Shown: positions 15,274 through 23,559 of the stretch, in pieces
Position numbering within the stretch: the first letter of the stretch is position 1
Layout: each line of letters begins with the position of its first letter
Assembly (NCBI GenBank): GCA_028287395.1
Contig: JAQBPR010000114.1
Location: forward strand, 1-57,253
Reading direction: 5' to 3'
DNA length: 57,253 bases
Origin: Bacilli bacterium
GTDB taxonomy: Bacteria > Bacillota > Bacilli > Paenibacillales > NBRC-103111
Program-made: the position numbers and the translations under genes
Notes under the pieces: model-generated
What the model was told of the DNA's origin: nothing
Seen by the model: the letters and a program-made list of their open reading frames with translations, nothing else
The model's database searches: none

Positions 15274-17358
15274 GTGAATGTACAAACCGATCCGAATGCC
15301 GATGTTTTAGGCGAAATATTGATTTCCGATATTTTACTAAATCCATATCAACCACGTAAGATTTTTAATGAAGAAGAGATTAACGAGCTGGCCGCCAGTA
15401 TGAAAAAAAATGGACTTATTCAGGCAATTGTTGTTAGACGAACTCCCGAAGGCTTGGTTTTGGTTGCTGGTGAAAGACGTATGCGTGCTGCATTAAAAAA
15501 TGGGTGGGAATCGATTACAGCAATCACCAAAACAATGGATGAGGCCCAGGCAGCAACAGCTTCAATTATAGAAAATTTCCAACGTGTTGATAATAATCCT
15601 ATTGAGATTGCAGAAGCCATAGCAGCTATGATTGAGCGTGTGGGAGTAACGCAGCAAGAGGCCGCTAAAATGATTGGTGTTACACAACCCAAAATAGCAC
15701 AACTCATGAGCTTAACCAAACTTATTGATCCTATTAAGGATTTGATTATTTTAGAAAAAATGAGCCAATCGGTTGGCCGGATCCTTGGTAGTCTAGAAGA
15801 GGATATACAACAACGGATGTTAAACTCACTGGAAAACATGTCTGCAGAGAAAGCGCAGCATTTTGTAAATATCTATAAAGGTTTTCTAGGAATTCACGAT
15901 GTTCCGGAAGTAGAAACGGATGCCATTGATATTCGTATCTTTAAGCGATTATTAAAAGGTAATTGCATTGATCTATACCTTTCAGCGTGGGTTACTTTGA
16001 ATCAAGGATTAAAGACTCTTCAATCGAATAAAATCAAATCTATTTATTTTCCAACACATTTATTCCCCCAATCACAAGAAGTACGCGGTTTGCTGCAAAA
16101 AAATAAAATTTCTGAATATTACAACCATTCGAAAAAGCCTGAATTTAGATTAATCGAGAACATGGAGAAAACCGCCAGTGAAATAACACTCCTTATTCTA
16201 AATGAACTGGTACCTATAAAAGAATTAAATGAAGGTCAAACAGATATAGGAGAATTAATTGAGATTTCGACCGAAGAGAGAACGAAAAACGTACTTGAAA
16301 ATGTTGCAACATTCCGATCAGGTTTATTAACTAAATATGAATCAATGAAAGGGACTGCATGGGAATTGTCCTACGGGTTTCTAGTTGAAGAATGTCAGAG
16401 TTTTGAAGATGATGAAACTGAATTAGAAGTTATTGAGGAAACATTAGAAGAATTGCTAGAAATGTTAGTCGAATTAAATGGTGCTTTTGCTGATACAGAA
16501 CGACAAAAACATTTGCAAATATTGAAGGAAGCCTATGATTTAGCTAAATTAAATGAAATTCAATATACCGGGAGTGAACACGAAGTTTTATTCCATGATT
16601 CAATGGAAATAATTAAAGGGATTTTAACAAATCACATGCAGCAAGAATCTTATGTGCTGGGACGCTCTGTAACGCCGCTATGGCTTAATATTAAAGATTT
16701 GGTTGATATGGCCAAGCTTAAAAATGAAAGCTCTAACGAAGGTTCTCCTGTTTTTGAAACACCAATTGTTGAAGTTGAGGTACTGAATATTAAGCCGGAA
16801 AAATCTAAAACAAGTCGTATTCTACAAATAATGCAAGAAGAATCAAGTCCGACACATGAAATCAGTGTAAAGTGTACCCGGTGTCAGATGTTTAATCCAA
16901 ATGGTAATTCTTATCGTGAACGCTGCATGAGTACTTCAATTTCTTATCATTCATTCAAGCGATTTGCAGTGGATGGTCTGGATGCATTCGATTGCGCAGA
17001 GTATACCCCGAAATTGGAAGTTATTCAGCGTAAGAAAGCTGCAGCGAATTTAGATCTAAATGTTGCATTATTTGAAATATTGATATATCAAGATGGGTAC
17101 AGTAGAAGTTATCCGGATCTATCCTGGATGAAGAGAGAAATTCCGGAATTGAGACATTCATCTTGTAAACCTGAAGAAGTAATTGAATTGTTCAAACAAC
17201 AAGATGAACCAACAAGAGCCTACTGGATTGAAGCTATGTATCGTAAATATCAACTTGCAAAAATCGTTCATAATGGTCTGGAACACCCATTTTATACTTC
17301 AGATGGCCAACACTTTATGGTTAATAATAATTCAATGGAAAATGACGATAAAATATAA
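15274..17358 (+). CDS. Large ParB-family (KorB/Noc-like) DNA-binding protein
   Basis: About 694 residues from GTG 15274, which has AAAGGGG eight bases upstream. The frame is open from 15061, but no ribosome binding site precedes the ATG at 15088. ParB landmarks: NPYQPR at 23-28, the CTP-binding GERRMRAA at 67-74, ENFQRVDNNP near 98-107 and a helix-turn-helix (VTQQEAAKMIGVTQPKI) near 111-127. ParB proteins clamp onto palindromic DNA with CTP. Typical members have 280-300 residues; the extra 400 here include a Cys cluster near 533-575 (CTRCQMF ... RCM ... DCAEY). No ParA gene is adjacent. It is the first candidate to bind the dispersed palindrome. Confidence 0.8.
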   Translation: MNVQTDPNADVLGEILISDILLNPYQPRKIFNEEEINELAASMKKNGLIQAIVVRRTPEGLVLVAGERRMRAALKNGWESITAITKTMDEAQAATASIIENFQRVDNNPIEIAEAIAAMIERVGVTQQEAAKMIGVTQPKIAQLMSLTKLIDPIKDLIILEKMSQSVGRILGSLEEDIQQRMLNSLENMSAEKAQHFVNIYKGFLGIHDVPEVETDAIDIRIFKRLLKGNCIDLYLSAWVTLNQGLKTLQSNKIKSIYFPTHLFPQSQEVRGLLQKNKISEYYNHSKKPEFRLIENMEKTASEITLLILNELVPIKELNEGQTDIGELIEISTEERTKNVLENVATFRSGLLTKYESMKGTAWELSYGFLVEECQSFEDDETELEVIEETLEELLEMLVELNGAFADTERQKHLQILKEAYDLAKLNEIQYTGSEHEVLFHDSMEIIKGILTNHMQQESYVLGRSVTPLWLNIKDLVDMAKLKNESSNEGSPVFETPIVEVEVLNIKPEKSKTSRILQIMQEESSPTHEISVKCTRCQMFNPNGNSYRERCMSTSISYHSFKRFAVDGLDAFDCAEYTPKLEVIQRKKAAANLDLNVALFEILIYQDGYSRSYPDLSWMKREIPELRHSSCKPEEVIELFKQQDEPTRAYWIEAMYRKYQLAKIVHNGLEHPFYTSDGQHFMVNNNSMENDDKI

Positions 17359-17368
17359 CAGATGTTAT
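17355..17368 (+). promoter_or_regulatory. Dispersed palindrome, copy 3
   Basis: ATAACA-GA-TGTTAT running into TGTTATAATG. It overlaps the stop region of the ParB-type gene and precedes the recombinase. Confidence 0.8.
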
Positions 17369-17377
17369 AATGACTTC

Positions 17378-17399
17378 GGGGGGTGGATCTAGGCCCCCC
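17378..17399 (+). promoter_or_regulatory. G6/C6 hairpin before the recombinase
   Basis: GGGGGG and CCCCCC separated by ten bases. It lies between the presumed promoter and the recombinase start, which has no clear ribosome binding site, so the stem could limit translation or act as a transcription pause. Confidence 0.5.
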
Positions 17400-17416
17400 T
17401 ACTATAAAATAAGTTG

Positions 17417-18316
17417 GTGAAGTCTTTGCTTAACTTTAAAACATTTTTACAGAAGGAACTAATGAGCGAAAATACCATTTATGAATATATAGGCGCAATT
17501 AATCGATTTGGAATTTGGTTCGAAGAACTAACTGGCCAATCTCTTAATATCAGCCTGTTAAAAGAAAGTGATCCGCTTGATTATCGTACCTATTTAGTAC
17601 ACACAAAGAAATTGGTACCTAAGACCATTAACAAAAATTTATCAGCTATCCGGAAGTGGTTGAATATGTACCGCCGAAAAGGTGCATGGCAGTATGATAT
17701 TAAAATTCCGGATATAAAAGAACAGAAAAAACTAAGAGCGCCAAAGTGGTTAGAACCTGAGGCAATTGCCGCGATATTATACGCAATTAGCCAGGAGAAA
17801 AACGATTTTTTGCAAGCAAGGGATCGCTGCATACTTTACTTTGAGCTATATCGTGGAATTCGAATTGGGGAAAGTACAGATCTTCAGATGGATGATGTAA
17901 TTCTGACGCAAGGTAAACAAAGAGTTATTATCCGTGAAGGTAAAGGAAATAAATATGCCGAGATTGATATTAATGGAAGTCGTAAACTTATCGGTGCTAT
18001 TCAGGAATGGATATCTATTCGTTCTAAATCAAGATTTGCTTCCTCTCCTTTCTTTTTCATAAGTACCCGATCAGGTGAAGTTACGAACGGGGCGGTTGAA
18101 AAAATGGTTGATCGGATCAGAAAACGATCGCATGTTATTTTTACGACTCACCAGCTGCGACATACCTTTATCCATGATTATGAAAGAGAAACTAAAGATT
18201 TAAGACTTACTCATGAAGCTGCCCGGCACACAGATATAAACACTACACTCCTTTATACGCAGCCAACGCAAAAAGAAGTATCAGCATTTTATCAAATATT
18301 AGAAAACAAATATTAA
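17417..18316 (+). CDS. Tyrosine recombinase, XerC/D type
   Basis: About 299 residues. An N-terminal core-binding domain (FLQKELMSENTIYEYIGAI) is followed by the catalytic domain with Arg in YRGIRIGE (near 146), Lys in EGKGNKY, HQLRHT (H-x-x-R, near 246), His in ARHTDINTT and the nucleophile Tyr in LLYTQ near 280, so it should be active. TTG 17414 or GTG 17417 are possible starts; a start at ATG 17462 would have a better ribosome binding site but removes the first helix. The 18-bp repeat array just downstream is a likely target. Role: multimer resolution or integration. Confidence 0.85.
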   Translation: MKSLLNFKTFLQKELMSENTIYEYIGAINRFGIWFEELTGQSLNISLLKESDPLDYRTYLVHTKKLVPKTINKNLSAIRKWLNMYRRKGAWQYDIKIPDIKEQKKLRAPKWLEPEAIAAILYAISQEKNDFLQARDRCILYFELYRGIRIGESTDLQMDDVILTQGKQRVIIREGKGNKYAEIDINGSRKLIGAIQEWISIRSKSRFASSPFFFISTRSGEVTNGAVEKMVDRIRKRSHVIFTTHQLRHTFIHDYERETKDLRLTHEAARHTDINTTLLYTQPTQKEVSAFYQILENKY

Positions 18317-18474
18317 GGCAATCTTAGGATTCATTGCTGAATATTACTATTAAAACGATTTTATGCGTTATCGGTTTTTAACCATCCCATTATCGATTTT
18401 TATAATCATTTTTTTCATAAATCATTTGCCGATTCTAAAGTGTGTATGCTCTCAAAGTTGTACTTCTATGCGCC

Positions 18475-18754
18475 TTGAAGCATATCTTTGCCGATATGGC
18501 AGCGTTATGCTTCAAAAAACTCTTGGCAAGAAAATGCTTCAACGATTTTCTGCTATTCTAGCCTTCCTGTTTACCTCTAAGAGCTTTTAAAATCCTACGA
18601 AGATACGAATGAACACTCGGCAACGATATGCTTCAATTCTGTACTTTAGGCAAAGATATGCTTCAAAAGTATTAGTGGTTAATTGATTTAAGGTTACATT
18701 TACGCTTAAATCCGGCAAGGATATGCTTCAACAACTGGCAATATTATGATTCAA
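18475..18754. repeat. Seven 18-bp iterons, GGCAA-type
   Basis: Consensus GGCAAVGATATGCTTCAA. Copies start at 18475 (inverted), 18498, 18525, 18619, 18649, 18714 and 18737. The first two face each other across 5 bp, like a recombinase core site; the others are direct. The array sits between the recombinase and a zinc-finger gene. It is a candidate resolution/attachment site or a replication iteron cluster. Confidence 0.8.
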
Positions 18755-18814
18755 GTTTCATAGAATAAGGATTCAGGCGGTTTGTCAAACCAAGATGCTA
18801 AAAGGAGGTTCATT

Positions 18815-19303
18815 TTGTCCATATTTGAAAGTTACGAGAAAAAAATATCTGAGCTTAAACAATTCAATGAACTTTTGGATAGCATTAATTTTATGCATCC
18901 GGAAAAGAAATATTTGGAGATGATTATTAACACTGAATTATTGGAATATCAAAGAAGACTTGAATCTCTTAGTTTGGGCAAACTTTCATATCGCTGCAGT
19001 TTTTGTAATGGATTTATTAAAGAAATTGGTATACCTATAATTGTTGGGGATCTAACTCTATGCAATTTTTGTAAAATAAGCATTTCTCAAGTTATGACTA
19101 CAAATAAAGCTGAAGAAGAATGGGGATTATTCAAAGGAGCTATTAAACAAGATTGCCGACCTGGAGGGGCGCTTCAGATCTATAAAGACGCTGGCCTTGT
19201 ATTCAAGTCCGGTAAGTTTTGGCAGATTCATAGGAAAGTTATGCTTCAACATTATGGAGAACCAAAGGATATTATAAAGTCTTATGACTTATTGAAAGGA
19301 TAA
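18815..19303 (+). CDS. Zinc-finger-like protein beside the iterons
   Basis: About 162 residues from TTG 18815 with AAAGGAGG seven bases before. An N-terminal helical region (SYEKKISELKQFNELL) is followed by YRCSFCNG ... LCNFCK, a C-x2-C ... C-x2-C zinc finger, then a C-terminal domain. It follows the iteron array directly and could be the protein that binds it. No family recognised. The ATG of the following diguanylate cyclase lies seven bases after the stop. Confidence 0.6.
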   Translation: MSIFESYEKKISELKQFNELLDSINFMHPEKKYLEMIINTELLEYQRRLESLSLGKLSYRCSFCNGFIKEIGIPIIVGDLTLCNFCKISISQVMTTNKAEEEWGLFKGAIKQDCRPGGALQIYKDAGLVFKSGKFWQIHRKVMLQHYGEPKDIIKSYDLLKG

Positions 19304-19309
19304 TGTTGC

Positions 19310-20443
19310 ATGAACGTTACTGAACTACTTTCATTAAAGAACTCAGAACTATTTACGATTACAATCATTGGTACAATTTTATCCATGATGTTAACAATGG
19401 CTCTTCGCTTATATATCAGTAGAAAAACGCAGCCCTTTTTAATCCTGGCGCTGGCCGTTACTGTATCCTTTATTTTAACCATGTCGGGTTATTATCTTAG
19501 TACTGGCCAGCATCAATTACTATTAAAATATCATTATGTTATTGTTGCCGGTAACGTACTTGCTTTGATCTTTACCCAGTATGCCTTTTACTTGCTTTAC
19601 AATCCTTCCAGATCCAAAAATCATCGAGTATTTTTCTTCAGTCTGATTGGTGCAGCTGCAATAGCAATAATTCATGTTTTAACAAAGGGTGTTTTGTATC
19701 AAGGTAAAGATATGTTGCTGCAGCTCTATGCTTTTCTAGTTGTTGTGTATTTCTATTTTTGGATTCCTGATCAAGTTGGCCAAAAGAAAAAGTATAAATA
19801 CACTCTCTTTCTATTTGCTGTATCCCTGGGATCCAATTTCCTTAATCAATTCATATTAAAATCACCAAAAGCGCTATGGATGAATCTTTACCTCTTCCTT
19901 CCGATCGTTTCATATTTTCTGATGTTTATCATTCTGTTTGAACGTGTAGTTGAGCTGCTGCAGAGCATCACTAAATCATCCGTGACGGATCCGTTAACTG
20001 AATTGTTCAATCGCCGGTATTTTTCATTAAAGGTTAAGCAGCATATTGAACGTGGGATCCTGATTTCCGTTATTTTTAGCGATATTGATAACTTTAAGAA
20101 GCTTAACGATACTCAGGGTCACGAAATGGGTGACAAAATGCTTAAAGCTGTGGCTAAAATTATGAAAGAAGAATGCGAGGAAATTGGTATTGCAGGGCGT
20201 TATGGTGGAGAAGAAATTGTTGTGCTAGTTACGGATCCGTCAATAAAAGTGGATAAACTAGCAGAAACAATTCGACTCCGAATTCAAACGGAAACCATTG
20301 TTACTACTAGCATTGGATATAGCCAAATAACTAAAGATGTAACTGCAGATGAATTGATCAAACAGGCAGATAAGGCAATGTATATAGCGAAGCAAGCGGG
20401 AAAAAATCGTGTGGTATCCTTTTCTCCAAGCATTGACGAATAG
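19310..20443 (+). CDS. Membrane diguanylate cyclase (GGDEF)
   Basis: 377 residues. The N-terminal 210 hold six to seven transmembrane helices. The GGDEF domain begins at about 222 (SVTDPLTELFNRRYF), has the metal-binding FSDIDNFKKLND, and the active site RYGGEEI near residue 299. The GGEEI variant is usually active. I see no RxxD inhibitory site upstream of it. It makes cyclic di-GMP from GTP in response to an unknown membrane signal. A phosphodiesterase gene lies at 33.6-34.3 kb. Cyclic di-GMP commonly controls pili and surface proteins, both encoded here. Confidence 0.88.
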   Translation: MNVTELLSLKNSELFTITIIGTILSMMLTMALRLYISRKTQPFLILALAVTVSFILTMSGYYLSTGQHQLLLKYHYVIVAGNVLALIFTQYAFYLLYNPSRSKNHRVFFFSLIGAAAIAIIHVLTKGVLYQGKDMLLQLYAFLVVVYFYFWIPDQVGQKKKYKYTLFLFAVSLGSNFLNQFILKSPKALWMNLYLFLPIVSYFLMFIILFERVVELLQSITKSSVTDPLTELFNRRYFSLKVKQHIERGILISVIFSDIDNFKKLNDTQGHEMGDKMLKAVAKIMKEECEEIGIAGRYGGEEIVVLVTDPSIKVDKLAETIRLRIQTETIVTTSIGYSQITKDVTADELIKQADKAMYIAKQAGKNRVVSFSPSIDE

Positions 20444-20451
20444 TCTGATAT

Positions 20452-20667
20452 TTAATTTGATTCATCTTCATCACGTAATGGGCTTTTCCATTCATCGACA
20501 TCAAACGGATTAATACTAAGCACTTTGCAAATATCTAGTGCCAATATAACGCTTGGAATTGGTCCGCCATTTTCAATTTTATTATAATGTCGCAATGAAC
20601 AATCTACTTTCTTACTCATTTCTTCTTGGCTTAATTTTTTTAAAATACGTGCATCACGCAGCTTCAC
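20452..20667 (-). CDS. Small XRE-family repressor
   Basis: 71 residues. LRDARILKKLSQEEMSKKV and HYNKIENGG form a Cro/CI-type helix-turn-helix covering nearly the whole protein. It is convergent with the diguanylate cyclase (stop codons about 10 bases apart) and divergent from the structured replication leader, which it may regulate. AGGGGG precedes the start. Confidence 0.75.
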   Translation of the reverse strand: MKLRDARILKKLSQEEMSKKVDCSLRHYNKIENGGPIPSVILALDICKVLSINPFDVDEWKSPLRDEDESN

Positions 20668-20788
20668 ATACGAGCCCCCTCAAATCTTTTGGCTCCTTTT
20701 ATGATATATGTTTCCTGTTTTATTAACTATGATTTATATGTCATGATCTATTGTTCTTAACCTTCAATTTCATTTGAAAACAAATAAA

Positions 20789-20818
20789 CGTGGTTCTCCA
20801 TAATTAATGGAAACCACG
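20789..20818. terminator. Hairpin, possible terminator
   Basis: CGTGGTT-TCCAT / ATGGA-AACCACG with a single mismatch. T-rich sequence flanks it on both strands, weakly. Confidence 0.45.
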
Positions 20819-20902
20819 CTTCGACATTCTTTTTATAAATTTCTATTGCTAGATTATTAATTTTATTGCATACTAGATATAGATCATCCAATTAAATAGA
20901 AA

Positions 20903-21120
20903 TTCCCCCCAATCGCTCTGAGTTGGTAGCCCTAGAGATTGAGAGGAATTCACAATACCATTACCATACCTTATCCTTATTATAATTGATATTCACTCGG
21001 AATATCAATAGGGGAATGCGATTTTTTAGTAAATCTTCATGATTTATTTTAGCATTCCTCTGCCAACTTGGTTATTAATAGAGCGATAGGGTAGCAACAT
21101 CTACCTTATCGCTCTTTTTT
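20903..21120 (+). ncRNA. Structured leader or small RNA upstream of rep
   Basis: Successive inverted repeats: an AATTCC / GGAATT arm pair with an inner CAATC / GATTG (20903-20952), a perfect 10-bp stem ATTGATATTC / GAATATCAAT (20985-21009), a GGGAATGC / GCATTCC stem with inner AAATC / GATTT (21012-21062), and a strong terminator GAGCGATAGGGTAG / CTACCTTATCGCTC plus six T (21081-21120). It could be an attenuated leader of rep or an independent small RNA. Confidence 0.5.
21081..21120 (+). terminator. Strong intrinsic terminator
   Basis: 14-bp stem with one wobble pair and a 6-base loop, then TTTTTT. It has no protein gene immediately upstream on its strand, which implies a noncoding transcript ends here. 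Confidence 0.85.
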
Positions 21121-21159
21121 ATTTGTGGTAGTCCCTCTTCTTTTAGAGTCTACATAAAG

Positions 21160-21376
21160 AAAAAAGCACCTGGTCGCCAAACCAAGTGCTGCGAAAGTTA
21201 TTTTTAGTTTTTAAATTCGATGTTGTACAACCGACCATTCATGATCTTCTAAATCGTGACGGTCACTCAGGAACAAACTCGCTAAAGTTTGATTCTGAAA
21301 TTTGTTAAAACAAGCCTCAGCCATTTTTAAAAATGGTATTGTGAGGTTCCCTTTGATTTTGCCTTTAAAAGCTATA
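21160..21376 (-). ncRNA. Candidate antisense RNA upstream of rep
   Basis: On the minus strand, TTGAAT (21406-21411) and TATAAT (21382-21387) with 18-bp spacing form a promoter. About 200 bases on, GCACTTGGT / ACCAGGTGC followed by TTTTTT (21160-21189) forms a terminator. A 37-67 codon frame lies within but lacks a ribosome binding site and partly precedes the transcription start. If rep is transcribed from further upstream, this RNA would be complementary to its leader, as in antisense control of plasmid copy number. Confidence 0.5.
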
Positions 21377-21384
21377 CGCAAATT

Positions 21385-21398
21385 ATAACACATGTTAT
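21385..21398 (-). promoter_or_regulatory. Dispersed palindrome, copy 4, inside a minus-strand promoter
   Basis: ATAACA-CA-TGTTAT; read on the minus strand it gives TGTTATAAT, the -10 of the candidate antisense RNA, so a bound protein would block it. Confidence 0.8.
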
Positions 21399-21495
21399 TA
21401 GAAATATTCAACACTTACAATTTAGTCGATCCATCCATTTTTTCCGTAACTGATTTCTTTTTATTTAACCATATCGTTTTAGAAAGGATCCCTAT

Positions 21496-22953
21496 ATGCT
21501 ATCAGAACGTGTAATTATGGATAAGGAACTGCCTATTCACCATGCAGCGATTAAATACATATTAGGTGATTCGATTTCACCGTCTAGTCTTAAACTAACA
21601 CGGGATCAACTGAAAGAAGTTTCCAGGAATGCTAATTGGGGTTGGGTACATCTAGGTAAATCAAAAGAGACATTAAAAATGGCTAAACCTATAGCAGTAC
21701 TTAGCTTACCAAAACTATTACATATGGTGGATCGTGAAGGTATGAATTTTTGGCGGCCCAATTTATTGTACACTTCAACTTCTGCTAAACAGCGGCAGCT
21801 GCGTTGGCTTAATTGTTTTCAATTTGATTTTGATCCGCACCATTTACGAGAATTAGATATTTTTACACCCGAAGAATTAATGGACCATGTTAGGGCGATT
21901 ACCGGATATTCACCAACATTACTAATTCGTACCCCCTCTTCGGGGTATCATGTTTATCTGCCTCTAGAACGTACCAGGGGAATGATGAATGGAACACATT
22001 CGATTCCTCGTTATGGGGTCGTTATAAGGCATATTGCGCGGTTACTAGGTGCTGATATACATGCGGCTTCAGCTGAACATTACATGCGTGTGCCTAAAGC
22101 AAGGAATGTAATCTATTTTTCACCCGCAATGTATCACCCTACTCTTGAAGAATATGAAGAGTTGTTTGAAATAAATGAAACTAAGGTTTCTATATCGCAA
22201 GTTAAAGACTTTAAAGATACTAAAATTGTTCTGCTATCAAATTACATAAAAAACAAAGCTATTGAAATGATCTTAGATGGCCAGTTTGAATCTAATAATT
22301 CGAGCAAGATAAAGAATAATAAAGTTGGACGTAATAATGCTGCGTTCACTCTTTCGCTTGCGTTCAAAGCTTCAAATTATACTCAACAGAAAGCTGAACA
22401 AGAAATAATAGATTGGCATAACTCAGGAAAGTTCAACACTCATGGTTTTGATTTAAACGAAGCCTTAGGAACTGTAAAACATGCCTATGAGGGTAAATGT
22501 CGTGCCCCCTCTTCTATTTACTTAGAGAAATTAACAGGAGTGCGCTGCAGCTCATATAGAATTCTCACACCGCGTAAACCACGGCAAGAACGTAGAGATC
22601 ATATAATTGAGATTATCGAAGATGTACGAAAGTATTTAATTCTAAACAATGGGCTAATTGAAATAACACAAATTAACCTATCAAAAGAAATTAAGGTATC
22701 GCTGCGATCACTTGTTGCCGCACTTCAATTAATGCGTAATGAACAGCATATTACTGTTGAAAAACTGCGTATAGGTCGATCTTGGATCAGTAGAATAATG
22801 TTAATAGTAGATGAACCTTGCAATAACTCGGATAATACAAAATCAAATGTAATAGAATTATTTCCAAAAATAAATAATGAAAATAGATCAAATTTACCTC
22901 ATTCAACCAATTTTAAAACCCCATTTTTCGGAGGAGCGCCGCCAGGCGTTTGA
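21496..22953 (+). CDS. Primase-type replication initiator
   Basis: 485 residues. Archaeo-eukaryotic primase signatures are visible: the metal-binding FQFDFDP (about 109-115), SSGYHVYLPL for motif II (about 152-161), and GADIHAASAEHYMRVP for motif III. A PriCT-like helical region follows (GRNNAAFTLSLAFKA), and the C-terminus carries a winged helix (INLSKEIKVSLRSLVAALQ). This layout fits plasmid replication proteins that prime DNA at the origin. No helicase domain is present, so the host or the DinG-like protein must unwind. Start has AGAAAGGA upstream. The structured leader and candidate antisense RNA suggest copy control. Confidence 0.75.
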   Translation: MLSERVIMDKELPIHHAAIKYILGDSISPSSLKLTRDQLKEVSRNANWGWVHLGKSKETLKMAKPIAVLSLPKLLHMVDREGMNFWRPNLLYTSTSAKQRQLRWLNCFQFDFDPHHLRELDIFTPEELMDHVRAITGYSPTLLIRTPSSGYHVYLPLERTRGMMNGTHSIPRYGVVIRHIARLLGADIHAASAEHYMRVPKARNVIYFSPAMYHPTLEEYEELFEINETKVSISQVKDFKDTKIVLLSNYIKNKAIEMILDGQFESNNSSKIKNNKVGRNNAAFTLSLAFKASNYTQQKAEQEIIDWHNSGKFNTHGFDLNEALGTVKHAYEGKCRAPSSIYLEKLTGVRCSSYRILTPRKPRQERRDHIIEIIEDVRKYLILNNGLIEITQINLSKEIKVSLRSLVAALQLMRNEQHITVEKLRIGRSWISRIMLIVDEPCNNSDNTKSNVIELFPKINNENRSNLPHSTNFKTPFFGGAPPGV

Positions 22954-23053
22954 CAACGCATACTCGTTTACCTGCTTTCTAGCCGTTTAAGGGGATTACT
23001 ATGGCTCACGGAGTGAGGCTACCTTATACTACATCTTTGTAATCTCTGGTGGT

Positions 23054-23071
23054 GCTTTGCGTATGCAAAGC
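23054..23071. repeat. 7-bp hairpin in the rep-parA gap
   Basis: GCTTTGC-gtat-GCAAAGC, no T-run. Part of a gene-free 600-bp stretch that may contain the origin. Confidence 0.6.
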
Positions 23072-23088
23072 TTCCTTAATTACAAGCT

Positions 23089-23124
23089 TGTGGATATCTC
23101 TTGCTACTTCTCATTCTATCCACA
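23089..23124. other. Two facing DnaA-box-like sequences, possible origin
   Basis: TGTGGATAT (23089-23097) and CTATCCACA (23116-23124) each match the TTATCCACA box at eight of nine positions and face each other. They lie 140 bp after the replication gene. Suggestive of an origin but not decisive: perfect boxes also occur by chance inside genes at 14454 and near 33018. Confidence 0.35.
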
Positions 23125-23268
23125 GGACCGCTTACTTAGTCTTTTGATTAGGTGATATCAATTAATCTTATATCTTATTCTTGTTAAGGTCTAAGCTGGA
23201 GGACATAGCCCTAGCGTAGGCGCGGGCGTTTTTCTTTAATTCTTTTATGTTTATGTAATTTGCCTTAG

Positions 23269-23444
23269 TCCGGAAACGTGTGTGAGCTGCAGGAGCAAAT
23301 AAGAAATGCCGGTGTCCTGGATGCAGCTGCTCGATGTTGGCCGTAACCATGAGCTGATGAATTAATTCGTGGTACCGAGATCCGGAAGCGTGCATGAGCT
23401 GCAGGAGCAAATAAGAAATGCCGGTGTCCTGGATGCAGCTGCTT
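23269..23444. repeat. 124-bp dispersed repeat, copy 2, with extra half unit
   Basis: 23269-23392 matches 13911-14034 closely; its first 63 bases recur again at 23381-23444. Each half carries the AGCTGCA / TGCAGCT arms and the octamer GCAGCTGC. It ends just upstream of the parA operator, mirroring copy 1 before the ParB operon. Confidence 0.75.
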
Positions 23445-23457
23445 GTTTGATTTAAAC

Positions 23458-23492
23458 ATTATATAATATTCAATTACATGATATTATATAAT
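23458..23492. promoter_or_regulatory. Perfect 12-bp inverted repeat upstream of parA
   Basis: ATTATATAATAT and ATATTATATAAT separated by 11 bp. A likely operator or partition site for ParA and the ribbon-helix-helix protein. The same half-site also appears around tubR-tubZ. Confidence 0.65.
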
Positions 23493-23559
23493 ACATACAG
23501 ATTTTTTATTGAGACAACGAAATAAAAATACTAATCTTTTAAAGATAGGAGTGAATTAT

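Noticed and set aside
18363..18590. A 75-codon plus-strand frame in the iteron region
   Set aside because: It covers three iterons, lacks a ribosome binding site and has poor coding character.
21211..21414. A 67-codon minus-strand frame
   Set aside because: It begins upstream of the presumed transcription start, lacks a ribosome binding site and ends close to an intrinsic terminator, so an RNA is more likely than a protein.
23168..23459. Minus-strand frames across the second copy of the repeat
   Set aside because: Same reason as for the first copy; the frames are interrupted differently in each copy.
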